A stretch of DNA of 64,000 nt, from NCBI RefSeq assembly GCF_008831285.2, contig NC_045142.1, positions 129,001 to 193,000 of the forward strand, written 5' to 3'. Below, in pieces: positions 1 through 16,378 of the stretch; positions within the stretch are counted from its first letter, which is position 1; each line of letters opens with the position of its first letter. Source of the DNA: Nymphaea colorata. Its lineage: Eukaryota; Streptophyta; Magnoliopsida; Nymphaeales; Nymphaeaceae. The notes below the pieces were generated by a model that saw only the letters and a list, made by a program, of their open reading frames with translations, did no database searches and was not told the DNA's origin. A program made the translations under genes and the position numbers.

Positions 1-960
1 ATAAATAATTAAATATAGGAGAATATACAATTTAAGGAATGCACACACACAAATTAGCAAGACCAGACCATTGGTTCACCCAATACTAATTACGTGCCTA
101 TTTTTCGTCAAGGAGCAAACCACGGAATTCAACATGAAAGCACATTTTCGGACATAGATAAGCTCAAAAAGTTCTAACCGTTGATCATTGAACTTCTATA
201 AAAGCTTAGTCAAATCTTAATAAATGTCACGTTTGTACGGATTTCCAATGTTTTGAATTATGAGCATCCAAATGGTTGATTTTACAGTAAAAGGAGTGAA
301 ATATATTATAAAAAACTGATAGTGACCGATCGATATTCTATCCAGTACAAAAAGGTGAGTGGTTCTATATAAAGTGTCTTCTTTATATAGTTTGACAATG
401 AAGATCATGTTCGCAGTATCGATTTTGTAAGAAAATGAATCATGCATATCTATAAATCTGTCCCGTGGAAGATAGTGACTGGTTCTACAACATTGCTTTA
501 ATATATATATATATATATATATAAAAGGCTTTTTCCTTCGCAAAGATCCATCAGTTATAAGATGACAAGTTGATCGTAAAAAGAAAAAAATGGAAAAAAA
601 GGACAAGGCCAAAAAAGCAAGTGAGAGAAAAGAGTAGAGTTTAAAACTAATAGTAAAATGTTGAAACTGGTAAAATTCTTTTTCTTAAATATATAAATGT
701 CAAAACCGAGAAAATTAATAAACAGGTACGAAATCGTGTAACTCAAGTAGATTGGGGGCAAGGGGATCTATACTCTAATCTGCTGTATCTCAACGTTCGC
801 AATGCTTGAGCAATGTTTCCAACTTTCTACTGTACCGTCCATTTCTTACTCGCAGAAATAAAAGATAGGTGCATGTAAATCATGGAAGAGAGAGAGAGAA
901 AGCAAGTGTGTGTGTGATGTCTTGCCACCACAAAATAGATTCATGTGAAATAATGAGGAA
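1..960. other. Left-edge spacer upstream of CYP90A1
   Basis: I see no gene here; short open frames have no recognisable protein signature. The stretch is AT-rich and contains an (AT)n microsatellite at 500-523 and a GA-rich/TG-rich patch at 886-916. It probably contains the distal promoter of the CYP90A1-like gene that begins at 1088. Confidence 0.6.
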
Positions 961-996
961 ACCCGGTCTGTGATCTCGGGGTTAACAGAAATCTTC

Positions 997-1003
997 TATA
1001 AAT
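997..1003 (+). promoter_or_regulatory. TATA box of the CYP90A1-like gene
   Basis: TATAAAT lies about 85 bases before the chosen ATG, so transcription would be expected to start near 1025-1035 with a short, G/A-rich leader. The element is seen directly; its use is inferred. Confidence 0.55.
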
Positions 1004-1087
1004 GCGCAACCGAGGGGAGGGTGGGGGAAGCAGAGAGAGGGCTAGAGAGGCTAGTAAAGTGGGAAGGAAGAAAGGTGAGGAAGAGTG

Positions 1088-5020
<3,933 letters not shown>

Positions 5021-8000
5021 ACAGAAACCATGATTAATGCTTATGGGAAGAGGAGGGGCAGGGGAAGGAGGGGGAGAGAGAGAGAGAGAGAAAGTGGCCT
5101 TGAGGGGAAAGGGCTTGAATCTGCGGACAGTCAGCCCTCCTGTACATTGGATATTAGTAGTAATTAATTTCCATGAAGCAGCAAGGCGAAGCTGTTTCTC
5201 TCTGCTCTCTCTCTTTCCCCAACCAAGTACGTTCCTTAGCTGCACATTCGATCGATAAAGCAAATATATTACTGCGGATGAATGGGAGAGCATTAAAAGG
5301 AACTTGATTAATGGGAAAAGAAAAATAACATGACGACGTATTAAAAGATAGGTTGTTTAATAGTTGAGAGCATACGGCTATGTCAGCTCGGGGGGGGGAA
5401 ACATCGAACCGCTAATAATGCCATTTCGATCTGCCTTTTTTTTTTTGGCTCTTTGGCGTTGAAGTGTAGAAGTTAGAAGTACAATTGATAGAAAAACAAG
5501 TTAAGAAACCAAAGTTCTTCAACGTTTTAATTATAAAAAATGGCATTTAAATAAAACCGTCAACATTTTTAGATTTGGCAAGGAGAGTCCTAAAGTTTCC
5601 AAGAGCCTTTGCGGGCGTCGAATATATATGTAACGTGCATGGAGATGAGGGTGCCTTAATCTCTTCCCAAGTCGGTAGGATGAATAGCGATGGGAAAAGG
5701 GTCAGGAAAATCGGACATGAGCGGTCAGATGTGTGTAGGTGTAGCTAGCGAGGGGTCATAATGAAGTCTATACTTACGCTTGCTTCTAAAATATTCAACT
5801 CAACAAATAAAGAAAAAAGGGGCAAGAGGTTAGAAGGAAAAAAAAAGGAGAGAGGGACGTAGTAGTAAGTAGCCAGCAGTGAGAGAGTAGGAGTAGTGAG
5901 GGTACAACAGATATAGGTATCGTGGCGGTGAGGGGCAGCGGATTGATCAATCAAACGATGAAACGAAGAAGATGTGGATGGAAGTGAAGACGTGCAGAGG
6001 GAGGGGATGATTGAATAAAATAAGTGGTGAGGAGGAGATAGGAAGGATGGCGTGGTTAACAAACATAACCGGTGGTTCATAAATTAGTGAATGAATGAAG
6101 AGCGTAGCGTGCAGTGCAGACTGCATGTGTGTCCGTAGAGGCAGCAGCGCAGCTAGAGATGCTCCATCGATCGCTCACAAGAGGAGATGAATGCATACGG
6201 ATGGATGGATGGATGTCAGTGATAGAAGAAGAGAGACGTACGCAAATTAAAGAGGGAAAGTATCGTGTGCACGTGTAGACTTGAGGGGCCCCTTCCCTCC
6301 GTCCTTCTCCATCGATCCGTCACCCTCAGCTCCCCTCCTCCAACCAACGCTCATCCTTCCCCTTTTCTCTTCCTCCCTACTGCTGCACTCCCCTTCTCCA
6401 TCCCAGGGGCGGCCAGCGGCTAAAAGCGATGTAATTAATGTAAAGGCAGCTCAACTCTAGCTAGCTTCTACCACAGATTCTACATCTCCCTCGCACGCGA
6501 ACGATCCGCTGGCGCCTCACTTTGCCCTCTCCTCTCACAGAACGATCGACTGACACACACATTATTAGTTTAGTCTAAGTTGGTTGAGTTTATATTTCAA
6601 TTTTTGCTACGCTGCCCTCTTTTTCGTACTCTTCCTTTACATATATGTGTGTGTGTGCGGACGTGTGGGACAGTGAATCTTAATTAGACAGGAGAGAGAG
6701 GAGCAACTCCAAGAACTGGACACGTGAAACGCACGTGTGTTCGTGCTGGCAGGAACGGGAAAAGGCGGGCGACGTCGCTTTCAGCAGCAGCAGTAGCAGC
6801 AGCACCGCCACCACGACCGGCAACCAACCAACCACAAGTTGGGGAGGAGGGTAAGGTGGGCCGGCTTTCCATGACATGCCCCATCCGTCCGTCCAATACC
6901 GCCAGCTTCCTCCCATAAGTCAAGTACCCATCAATCCCGCCTCACCTTTTGCCACTGCTCCATTGCTTGCCGCCGGTGCTGTTCACGGCTCCGACTCACC
7001 ACTCCCTCCTTCCTACCTCTCCCTTTGCTTTGCTGCTCCAATCTATATATGCATCCACTCTTCCCTCCTCCTCCCCCTTCCGGACAATCTTACATCATAA
7101 AATGTTTGCTCATACTCTAAAGCGAAGGGAAGCAAAGCAAAGCGGTCGGATGCCCTCATCCATGCGCATGCCCTGCCACAAATTCTGTCATCCTGTAAAA
7201 AAAAAAACAAAAAAAGAAAAGTAGATGGGATTCGAGGAAGGAGGGCCGGTTGGCCCGTCCCGTCCGTGGCTGGGCCAGTAAGTTACGTTCGGCCAAAACT
7301 GACACCTTTGTCCTGCAGCCGGCAGCCCCCGCCTCGCCCTCTAGTATATACTTTTTATTTGTCCACTTTGCTAGCTAGCTAGCTTGTCTTCGATCGATCT
7401 AGGGCCCCCCTTGCTACCGATTTTCTGTCCTCCATGTACCTTTATATCATGGGGAAGTCAAGAGATACATCGTAGCAGTTACCGCCTTAGTTTCCCCTTC
7501 CAGCTAGGTGAGCCCAAGCGAAGGCCGTCTTCCCCTTCCATGGCCTCCTAGGCTCGAGCGCGGCGTTTGCATGGTGCCCCAACTTGATGCTGTAATATGG
7601 CCCAACAGCTACGATGGAATCAGACCGACAATGTGAGAGATCTTACGTTACGGGCCGCCGGTTTCGTCGGATCGAGCCCCTCTTTACTTTTCTTTTTCCT
7701 CTCATAGGACCCACACAGTACCATCATGCCTTTAGGATCGCACGGCCCTCTAGGGACGTATAAGGAGAGAGAGCAGGTGCATTATCTAGAATCATATATA
7801 TATATATATTAATTTCCTTTTGACAATAAAAAAAAGGAGAGTCTAAGCACACAGACGCTGGCGGGGGTTTGACCCGCACAAGGTGAAAACAAAAGAAGGG
7901 TCCACACCCGTATAATGTACCTGCAACGCTCAATATAGTCATGGACGCCTTATTTTCTCTCTTTCTATCTTGGATCCGTATCTCCAGCAGTGACCTTTTT

Positions 8001-9394
8001 CATATAAGTAGTCAGTAGACAGTAGCTGGGGTTGAGTTGAGATACTACATAACAAGGGAAAAGGTAGAGGGAGATCCTCGCCTCGTGATCCGGAGGACTT
8101 ATTCATCCACAGGAACACTGCATTTCACCGTGTGTGTGTGTGTGTGTGCATATATATATATTACACACGTGAAGTCTAAACTTGAAACCATATCTATATA
8201 AAACCGATTAAAGCCATTAATTTAAGAGAAGGGAAGAGGAGTTACGGTATTTATGATCCACAACTCATGGAAACAGTTCACTGTAAATTTCAACAAGAAT
8301 GCTATATTTTCCTACTGCGATGACAACCAGAAATTAAAGGCATGAACTGAAAGATCAGAAAGGGGTTACAATAATCAAACGACATATTTTGCTAGAGTGA
8401 TAACAACACGGAAATTAAAGCCGTTAATAGAGAGAGAAAAGGGTAACAATAATCGATCGATCTCTCATCCGCAGATATAAAAAGACAGCGGGCGGAATAG
8501 TGTGCATGTGATCTTTCACGTTGAAAGAGAGAGGGATCCGATCTCTCCATATAGACCAAACACAGATCTACGCAACACGACACAAACACGTGCGCGCTCC
8601 TTTCCGACATCGTTTCGGAATTTACGGTTTGGCATTTTCCCCACTCACCCTTTTACCTTTTGCTTTTTTGCTTCTGCTGCCGCTCCCGCAATAATGCATT
8701 AATCGATTGCCTCTGATCATCTTCCTTCAAAGCCCTCTTCCTTTTCAGAATTACATTTTAATGATGGTTTTTGAGCGATAAATGGCCTGCCCGTGATGAT
8801 AGATAAGGAATATTGAAGGAAGGGAAGCATTTATAATCAGTTTTGCTTCTTTATCCTTCCCGGTATTCCGTCCGCATCAGATCGATATATATATATATAT
8901 AAGCCTTTTTGGAAATTAGACTTGTGAGAGGTATACATGCGCACTTTCGATCCCTACCATGGTGAAGTATATATATATATATATTGCCCAATTAAGGTAA
9001 GTAAGCCATGCTCACTTCGATCTTCAAAATAACCGTGTTGCCGTCCTTTCCATCGGACACTAAATCACAAATAGTGTTTTTGAGAAAATGATTTGAAATC
9101 GGTGACAAGTGCCCGAGCGACATCAGAAGTTACTAAGGATGTGCATCACCCCATATATGTGCTAGCTAACTTTCAAACGCATTATAATCCCGTCATAAGA
9201 AAATGCACCACGTTCTCATGACCATGTGCTTTGCATTGTTGGCGATTAGGAACGATGGTACGCCTGTGGGACGTTAACGTGGGGTTTAATTAAATAGTTA
9301 TGTGTTTAATGTGAATTCAATCGTCAGACTTTTGATACTTAGAAGAAAATTTCATATCCCATTACATTATAAGTGGTGTGCTGGGTATTAGAAG
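5021..9394. other. Gene-poor spacer, 4.4 kb
   Basis: No protein-coding gene is recognisable. The first part probably holds the 3' UTR of the P450 gene. A G10 run occurs at 5391-5400. 6260-7110 is strikingly C/T-rich on the plus strand, with a CAG-type run near 6784-6802. Microsatellites include (TA)n at 7794-7809, 8885-8900 and 8971-8986. I found no tRNA and none of the widely conserved plant miRNA sequences I looked for. Confidence 0.5.
8130..8161. repeat. Compound (TG)n(TA)n microsatellite
   Basis: About ten TG dinucleotides run into a (TA)n tract. Seen directly in the sequence. Confidence 0.85.
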
Positions 9395-9844
9395 TAGCCT
9401 TAATGGATGGGACGTGAGGAAGATGTAGCACATGTGCTACATTTGAACACGTATGTTATAATTATTCTCATGTGTCTAACAGTTTGTCATTCCTCTGCTT
9501 ATGTTGAATCTTTTGCTTATGCTTGTTTACTTGTAAGGGAGTACATTCTCACCAGTCTAAGTGTTATGTCTTGGGATTCTTTGTTTTGAGTGGTCGGCAT
9601 GAGAATCCTATAAGAGGCTCCGACCATGCTATGTAAGCAAGTTGAGATCATTCTCCCTTCTTACCTCTCTCGTAATCTACAAGTTTTTAAAGTTAAATAC
9701 ATTGTGAGATTTCTTTATTCACAAAGCTTTCTTTATGCACTTGTTTTCTAAAACGATCTTTGCGCCTCTTTCGGTGGTTTGAAGGCTGACGACAACTAGG
9801 TTCTTGTCGTGCCGCATGGGCTGAATGAGTCAGCCCGTGACAAC

Positions 9845-9856
9845 TGGTATCAGAGC
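9845..9856 (+). other. Primer-binding site for initiator tRNA-Met
   Basis: TGGTATCAGAGC is the standard plant LTR-retrotransposon primer-binding sequence complementary to the 3' end of initiator tRNA-Met. It sits two bases after an LTR-type CA end, which fixes the LTR end at 9842. Confidence 0.85.
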
Positions 9857-9959
9857 CCCAGGTTCTGCTCAATTTGGGGAAGCGGTTATAGAGTCGGTGT
9901 AGAACAACACGCCAATAAGCATTGATCGAAGAGGACGTCCCGACGACTCAATACAATCT

Positions 9960-11080
9960 GCGAAGTGCCAATGGCAGGGGAATGATCCAGTCCGACGAGA
10001 TGGGCACATCCCACAGTTAGGAAGACCTGGCCGAAGTGGTGAACAAGCTGGTTGCCGAGTAGCTACTCATGAAGAAGCGTTGGACAATGCAGTCGAGTCC
10101 TTCGAGGGAATGAGAGACGAGATGAAGACCCCACGAGAACAAATGATCGATCTTATGACCATGAATCGGTCACTGACACAGTGACTGCACTTGAAGCAGA
10201 AGTCAATGAACTTCAGGTAAACAACCACACACTACAACGACAAGTTTCTGTAGGTGGAGACGACGATCGATCAGCAACGGTCGTCGTTCAGAAGCTAGTA
10301 AAATACAATGGAAACCGAGATAGTCGAGTGATCGACAATTTTTTATTTCAACTGGAATACTATCTGGACCTGCAACGCGTTGTGAGGGACGACCTTCAGG
10401 TCAAAACAACAACTATGTTGTTTGAGGGTGATGCTGTGGCATGGTGGAAACGAAAGCGACTTGACATTCAAAAGAGGATCTGCACAATATACACTTTCGA
10501 TGATTTTCAGCGAGAATTGAGGACTTACTTCATGCCCTCGAATGCGACATGCTATGCCTATCCAATGGTCGGTGAATTGGAACACACGGGATCCTTGCGA
10601 GACGATGTAAGGACCTATTATAAACTCATGTTAGATGTGCTAGATATGCAGAAACAAGATAAACTGAACTGGTTTATTTTGGGACTTCATCTGTGGGCAT
10701 GATCTGAAGTAGAAAGGTGTAATTCAAAAACCTTGGAGGACGCTTATGTGGTAGCATAATGTTTGGCCAATACCCAGCGCAAGAGCTATACTAATACCTT
10801 CAAGCCTTTTAAGAAGTCTGACCATGGGGAAAAAAGCCTTCAAGCCTTTTAAGAAGCCTGACCATGGGGAAAAGAAAGAAGGTCGATAGGAACGTAAAGA
10901 TGAATCATCGACCCAACATCAGGTCGAGAAGAAACATTTCTTTCGTAAGAATGACAACTTCCAAAATAGAGTGTTGAAATGCTAGTTCTATGAAGGTAAG
11001 CATTTAGATAGACAATGTCCAAAGCGTCTAAACAAAGACGGCCAAGCAAGTTCTTCAAGACAATTTGCTAATGCGGCACA
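9960..11080 (+). pseudogene. Degenerate gag of the Ty3/gypsy element
   Basis: The longest open piece (10181-10702) carries a retrotransposon gag domain with EGDAVAWWKRKR and FQRELRTYFMPSNA. Coding similarity continues past its TGA (…SEVERCNSKTLEDAYVVA…), so the stop is a mutation rather than the real end. Similarity upstream (about 10065-10180, …VESFEGMRDEMKTPREQM…) is in another frame. A CCHC-type zinc knuckle of the C-x2-C-x3-H-x4-C form is recognisable at about 10979-11020, but its second Cys is Tyr and a stop lies inside it. The gag is therefore broken by several stops and frameshifts. Confidence 0.8.
10797..10876 (+). repeat. 40-bp tandem duplication inside gag
   Basis: Two adjacent 40-bp units starting CCTTCAAGCCTTTTAAGAAG differ at only a few positions. 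Because 40 is not a multiple of three, the duplication shifts the gag frame. Confidence 0.85.
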
Positions 11081-11156
11081 AGGTGATGAAGGAGAATAAC
11101 CAAAGATGAGTAAACTTTAACTTCTGAACTCCCTAAAAAGGGAAGAGAAAGCGAAT

Positions 11157-11489
11157 GTGAGAGAGACACCTTCCAATGATCTCATGTATCTAGAGATTCA
11201 AGTAAATGGAAAACCTACAATGACTATGGTAGACACGGGTGTCATGCACAACTTCGTCTCAGATGAGGAAGTGAGGAGATTAGGCCTCACTCTTGAGAAT
11301 GGAGAGTTATGCATGAAGGCGGTGAACTCAAAGGCAAAACCCATTCATGGAGTAGTCCGGGATGCGGTCGTGAAGATTGAGAGTTGGTCAGGAAGAGCCA
11401 ACTTCTCGGTTGTCCCGATGAATGATTTCCGGATGATTTTAGGTAGGGCTGAACAACAAGCCGAGCAACTCGAGCGATTTACTTTTTAA
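11157..11489 (+). pseudogene. Retropepsin (protease) fragment of the Ty3/gypsy element
   Basis: A 110-residue open piece contains the aspartic protease active-site region as VDTGVMHNFVSDEE; the family normally has DTGATHNF, so Ala-Thr is replaced by Val-Met beside the catalytic Asp. It continues to the FRMILG strand and then becomes non-homologous (AEQQAEQLERFTF), showing that the element is cut off about 11445. No polymerase region follows. Confidence 0.75.
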
Positions 11490-11604
11490 TTGAAAAAATC
11501 GGTTTCCCAAACCCTGTCTCAGGCGGGAAACTTTCTTTTCACTTTTCAGTTTCCGTTTGTTTGTTCTCTCTCGTTTCGAAAGTTTTTGCCCCCAAATGCA
11601 ACCT

Positions 11605-11648
11605 TAAAGTCTCCTAAGTTCGTCCCTAAAGTCTCCTAAGTTCGTCGC
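11605..11648. repeat. 22-bp tandem repeat (two copies)
   Basis: TAAAGTCTCCTAAGTTCGTC is repeated with a 22-base period. Seen directly. Confidence 0.85.
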
Positions 11649-12706
11649 AGCTAGCAGCTCCGCTTCAGCGATCAGCCTTCAAGGTTTTTAGAGGTTTTAT
11701 GAGGCAAGGCGATGTCTGACTGCAACAAAGTGGACTAGCTTCCTGCCTGCATCTAGTTCTCTCTCTCTCTCTCTCTCTTTCTTTCAATCTCTTCCTTTCT
11801 CTCTGTTTTTTTACTTTTGTTTTTTCTAGCATATGTCGTTTTTCTGGTTTTGCACTTTCGTTTTCTCTAATAATTTCGTTGTTTTCTTTTGGGCACCTTT
11901 AGAAATGTACGTTTCTTTTAGCGTTTAGATGGGAGATACCATACTGCCATCGAATGATTTTTTTCCTTTCCTTTTTTTGTTGGGAATCGAAGTATCATAT
12001 TTGAGACTATTTGATATTCTTGCATCATGCAGCTACATCCCAGAACCTGAACTCTCTCTCTCTATATATATATTAGATTTTGATAAACCGTTCTGGAAAA
12101 CAACCTGAGAATTCTTGTACTAGTACTAGAGAGATTTGTGGTAAGTGGTTTCTATCCTGTCCTGTTTTATCAGAATATATTGGCAAATGGATTCCTTCCT
12201 TTCCAAGTTTTTGGGAGGAAACTGTTCCATTCGTATAGCTTCTTCAGAGAGAATCTTGTGGGGAACAATTTAATAACATCACTCTTTTTTGTGCAATGTT
12301 TCTGGTATATAAATTCTTGTCACTAGGATTTTTTGTTTTTGGAACTATTGATCATATGGTCTTGACAGACATTTCATTTGTCATTGAGCATGATTTGGCC
12401 AGAAACTCATTCCGCAGTTGGTGAACTAATTGCAGCACTAAGGTTCCATCAGCTACTGACCATACACTTATGTCATCTAACTTTTTCAGTTGGTGTAGAA
12501 ATGAAAATTTGAAGTATTGTATTCAACTTTTTTGTTGTATATTTTTTGATTCGTCCTCTTTTGTCACTGTTTTTGTTTTCTCAATTATCAGAATACAAAT
12601 TGTTGAAACAAAACATATGTATATAATAGTGCCAATTTCCCACGATCCCATTCCTGATGTGTATAATTCCATTTTCTTTAACTTATCGTATTGTTTTCAG
12701 TTTGCC

Positions 12707-12767
12707 ACGAATTTCACCATATTGATAGCATGGACGTTGTACGAATTTCGCCATATTGATAGCATGG
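12707..12767. repeat. 34-bp-period tandem repeat (two copies)
   Basis: ACGAATTTC(A/G)CCATATTGATAGCATGG occurs at 12707-12733 and again at 12741-12767, with one base difference. Confidence 0.85.
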
Positions 12768-12959
12768 GGTTGTTCGTGAGCAAACAATCTTCCTGTTGGA
12801 CAAAGCGAACTGACAAACGAACGATACTAACGTATATTGACAGTCATGGAAAAATGCATGAGTTAGTAAAGGTACACCAGAGCAGGTAATTGGACAAAGC
12901 TTGGTGTTGAAAATGGTTTTTGACTATTGTCTTATAGTTCTTCAGGATGTCTTTGTCTT

Positions 12960-13213
12960 ATGGTTTTACCCAAAGCAGCGTTCGATTCTTTTTCCAAGTG
13001 TTGGTCGTGATTTTCTTTCTCCTACGGTTGTAACCAAATGTTGGTCATTTTGTGAAATATGGTTCATTTTTGTTGTTTGATAGCCTGCATAGTTCTGCCG
13101 TGGGAGAGAAAACGACAGATGCTCATTCAGTCCATTGAGGTAGGCAACAGATTCCATTTCTTGATTTTCTTTCTCCTACGGTTTTACCCAAAGCAGTGTT
13201 CAATTCTTTTCCC
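12960..13213. repeat. Imperfect direct repeats
   Basis: GGTTTTACCCAAAGCAG plus a following T-rich block occurs near 12961-12998 and again near 13178-13213; TTTTCTTTCTCCTACGGTT occurs near 13010 and 13162. The arrangement suggests a diverged local duplication. Confidence 0.7.
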
Positions 13214-13989
13214 CATCTCTCAGTTTCTGCTACAATGATGTCTTATGGAAGTCTGGACTAGCCGATTAAATCACCATGGTCTTGAGCCTGCCGTGTAAAT
13301 GTCTTACGCAAGTCTGAATTGGCCTTGGCTTGTAGCCAGTCTAATGCATTTCCATTGGGAGGGATTGGAATCCTGATTTTGGTACTTTTTGTCTCAGTTT
13401 TTGTTAGTCATGGTTGCTATGTCGTGCGCTCGTCATTGGTGCTGGCTTGAAACTTTTTAAGCAGGCTCACGGAATGAAATCCATGATGGGTGCTAATGCT
13501 ATGCATCGGAAGAACTGAGGACTCGTTTGATGGGTGGAACATTATTTTTCCTCAAGAACTCGCGTTTACTTCCTTTCAATCACATGCAGTATAACCTCAC
13601 AACCAAAAAAAAAAAAAAAAGGTCCACCTTGTTATCTTTCTAATTTTTACATGAAAGGAAAGGAGGGGAGAAAAAGTCATTATTAAGCTCCCACTTTTCC
13701 AGTTACCAAATTGGTGAAGTCATCTTGTGTGCAATCATCTAATTTGTAGTGTGCATTCAAAACAACTGGCAAACTCACCAGGCTGACTCGAGAGCCCGGA
13801 TGTCTACAAATTCAGCGGCTGGCGAGGTAGAACTTGACTCACCCTTAACTCCGCTTGGCTTGCCTTTGACTCACCTAAAATCGCCATAGACTCGCATCTT
13901 GAATTTGTCAACTATGCCAAACAAGTTCACTGCGGAACACATCATAATAACCAACATTCTTATACTCTCTTCACCCTGTCCTGAACTCT

Positions 13990-14261
13990 TAGGGCTGGGC
14001 ATGGGGCCAAGTACCCGATGAGTATTCGATAACCAGCCCGATTGGACCCAAAAAAACAGGCCCAATAAAATACCAGAAGGCCCGATGGGTCCGATTCGGC
14101 ATGATTTATTTTTTAATATTTTTTTTATTTTAATAATAATACATATTTTATTATTAAAAGTATATTTTATATAAAAAAAAGTTTTATTTGATATTTAGAG
14201 AAATTATTTTAATTGGATCGGACCCAAGTTTCGGGTGTCGGGCGCCCGATGTCCAGGCCTA
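13990..14261. mobile_element. MITE-like element with imperfect terminal inverted repeats
   Basis: The left end (TAGGGCTGGGCAT…) and the reverse complement of the right end (TAGGCCTGGACATCGGGC…) are imperfect inverted repeats, and the 272-bp body has an AT-rich core. The GGGCTGGGCA/CAGGCCTA style is common in small plant DNA elements, probably hAT-type non-autonomous ones. No clear target-site duplication is visible, so it is old or the boundary is slightly off. No transposase frame. Confidence 0.55.
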
Positions 14262-14932
14262 GTTGATGTTGCATGGCTACGTATAAATGAACACCTTTCC
14301 TCCTTTCATATTTATAGCCAGAACGAGAATCTCTTAGTTTTCTCATAGCCCTGGACAGCACAAATGGTTTAGTTGATCTTATTAACTAATAATAACTCAA
14401 TATATATTATATTTCATTGTATGTCTGCGCGCTCGCGCACACACACGCATATATAGGAAAATAATTTGCATTTTTCACTTTAAGAGGTCTGTCATGCCTA
14501 CCTGCAGCCTTTTGTTTAACGAGGGCAAAGTTAGGTGCTTTAGAGAGATCGCTTAATTAATACATACATATATACATGCATACATATAACATACACAACG
14601 AAAGCTCTATATTATATCGTGAGGGAGAGAATTACCCAACTTAAGCAGGCCGTGGGTTTCAAATATGAACTAAGAAGAAACAGCTAAAGCATAAATAATT
14701 TCTCATAAGAAATCGGCCTTGGCATCGATGTCTTTAAAATGCTTCGATATCTAAAAGCTATATTTGCATGACAGCTATGTTGCATATATATAAACCATAT
14801 ATGCTTACACAAATATGAGATCAAAATTAAGTTTGATATAACTTTAGTAAATACTATCATCTCTAACGGGTCGTCAATATGTATGGCAAAACTTAGATGA
14901 GGCGCCTTTGGTTTTTACATCCTTACATCCAA

Positions 14933-14971
14933 ACACACACACACACATGCGCACACACGCGCACACGCACA

Positions 14972-15009
<38 letters not shown>
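14933..15009. repeat. Compound (CA)n-(GA)n microsatellite
   Basis: CA-rich dinucleotide tract with interspersed GC, followed by about ten GA units. Seen directly. Confidence 0.9.
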
Positions 15010-15010
<1 letters not shown>

Positions 15011-16378
15011 GCGAATTTATAGGTAAACTGAGCAATCTGTCTGGTTCTCACATTTCTGTCATGTTAGCAAGTCTTGATTTCTTGAGAGTGCGCGCGTTTT
15101 CTTTAGATATTAGTATAAGAACTAGCATAAGAGGCAAGGGACGTTTTACCGAACTCTAAATTTGAAAACCATGAAGTTAGTACCTTTATTAACTGCCAAA
15201 TCAAATCATAGAGCTCTAATTTGATGGGAAAGGATCCGACTTGCGTGCGATCCTTGGATGAAAAGACGCATGAATGGATTACAAAGGATGAAAGATTCAT
15301 TTTATAATCCATGCATCTAGCAAAACGTTGGATCTAAAATCCTTGCGAAAGTAGATCTATGCGCGGTCCAAACTCCAAAATCACAGGATATAAGATATGA
15401 AAAACTGAGCTGATCTCAGATGTGAGATCCGAGATTAGCGAAGGGCGCGTCGTAAGGTTCTTCTTTAGTATATTAGTTCATCGCATGCAGGACACCTTGT
15501 TCGAGCTCAAAAGTTACAAATCCAAATTCATGAGAAATTGACCCGTATGTGTTAAAGCGAATATTCTTGTCTAGGAGGTTGTGGGGGGCGAAGAGATAAA
15601 GTTAGTTGTTCGAATCTGATCGGAACGTACGGGTGACGATGAAATGACGAAGACCCCGAACAGCCAGTCTCAGTCACATTCATCCCTCAGCCTCATCTTC
15701 CATTTCACTCCTCTTGGCAAGTAGAAGATCCCCTCACCGTTAGGTATTTGCTCTGCTCTCGTATAATATTGATTCAACTTTTTACGGATCATGGTGAAAT
15801 GAATGGTTCTTCAATTATTTTAAATGCTATCTGTACTCAGCTTCCACATAGTTATTATGAGAGAGTAAGAGAGATCCATGCTTCAATGCACATTCGATGG
15901 AAAACAATTTGTAACTGCTAGTGGCGCATCTATTCCGAACGGTGTTGAAATTAATGAACATGGTTGGAGCTGGATCCATGGAGTTGCATGGGAAATGCAT
16001 TACCAAATACCAAGTACAACTCCACAAGCAACTGAGGAATGCCTTGGGTCCACGCTAGCTATTGCGAATTACATATATTGAACACATCGGTTGGTTTCTC
16101 ATGAGTCATGAATGAAGCCGTTCCCCCGCTGCTTAGATCTGTCATCAGTACTCCACCTAATATTGCCTGTGGGTTTGTTTGTTTATATATATATATGAGC
16201 AAGGATATGAATGGCCGCTGCAGACGGACCGGACCCTTGTTGGACTTGGCTAGGTAGCTGAAAACACGCAACGCACGTACAACAGACAAAAAAAAAAAAA
16301 AAGCCAGGCCCCACTGCCACGGTGCATGTGTGCGTAGGTGTAGGAAGGAATTAAAATATGGAAGGGGCCAGTCGCCGG

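Larger units (their letters stand above)
9395..11445 (+). mobile_element. Truncated Ty3/gypsy LTR retrotransposon
   Basis: A 5' LTR-like stretch ends in CA at 9842 and is followed by a tRNA-Met primer-binding site, a degenerate gag and an aspartic protease fragment, all on the plus strand. No reverse transcriptase, RNase H, integrase or 3' LTR follows: after the protease core the sequence changes abruptly near 11445. The 5' boundary is only approximate because the LTR start cannot be matched to a second LTR; a TATA-like CCTATAAGAGG at 9609-9619 lies inside the presumed LTR. Order of gag then protease and the gag style (EGDAVAWW, RELRTYF) point to Ty3/gypsy rather than copia. The copy is dead. 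Confidence 0.8.
11446..13989. other. Unidentified transcript-like stretch
   Basis: No conserved protein is recognisable; open frames of 62-139 aa look random. 11490-11800 resembles a plant 5' UTR (C/T-rich, (CT)n at 11757-11779), and a GTAAGT-type donor candidate occurs near 12140. An A17 tract at 13604-13620 could be a retroposition tail. Several internal tandem duplications are listed separately. It could be the 3' part of an insertion into the Ty3 element, a non-coding RNA locus, or ordinary spacer. Confidence 0.4.

Noticed and set aside
15560-15640. Possible tRNA suggested by GTTCGAATC near 15608
   Set aside because: The flanks do not form a cloverleaf, and the word occurs by chance in many places.
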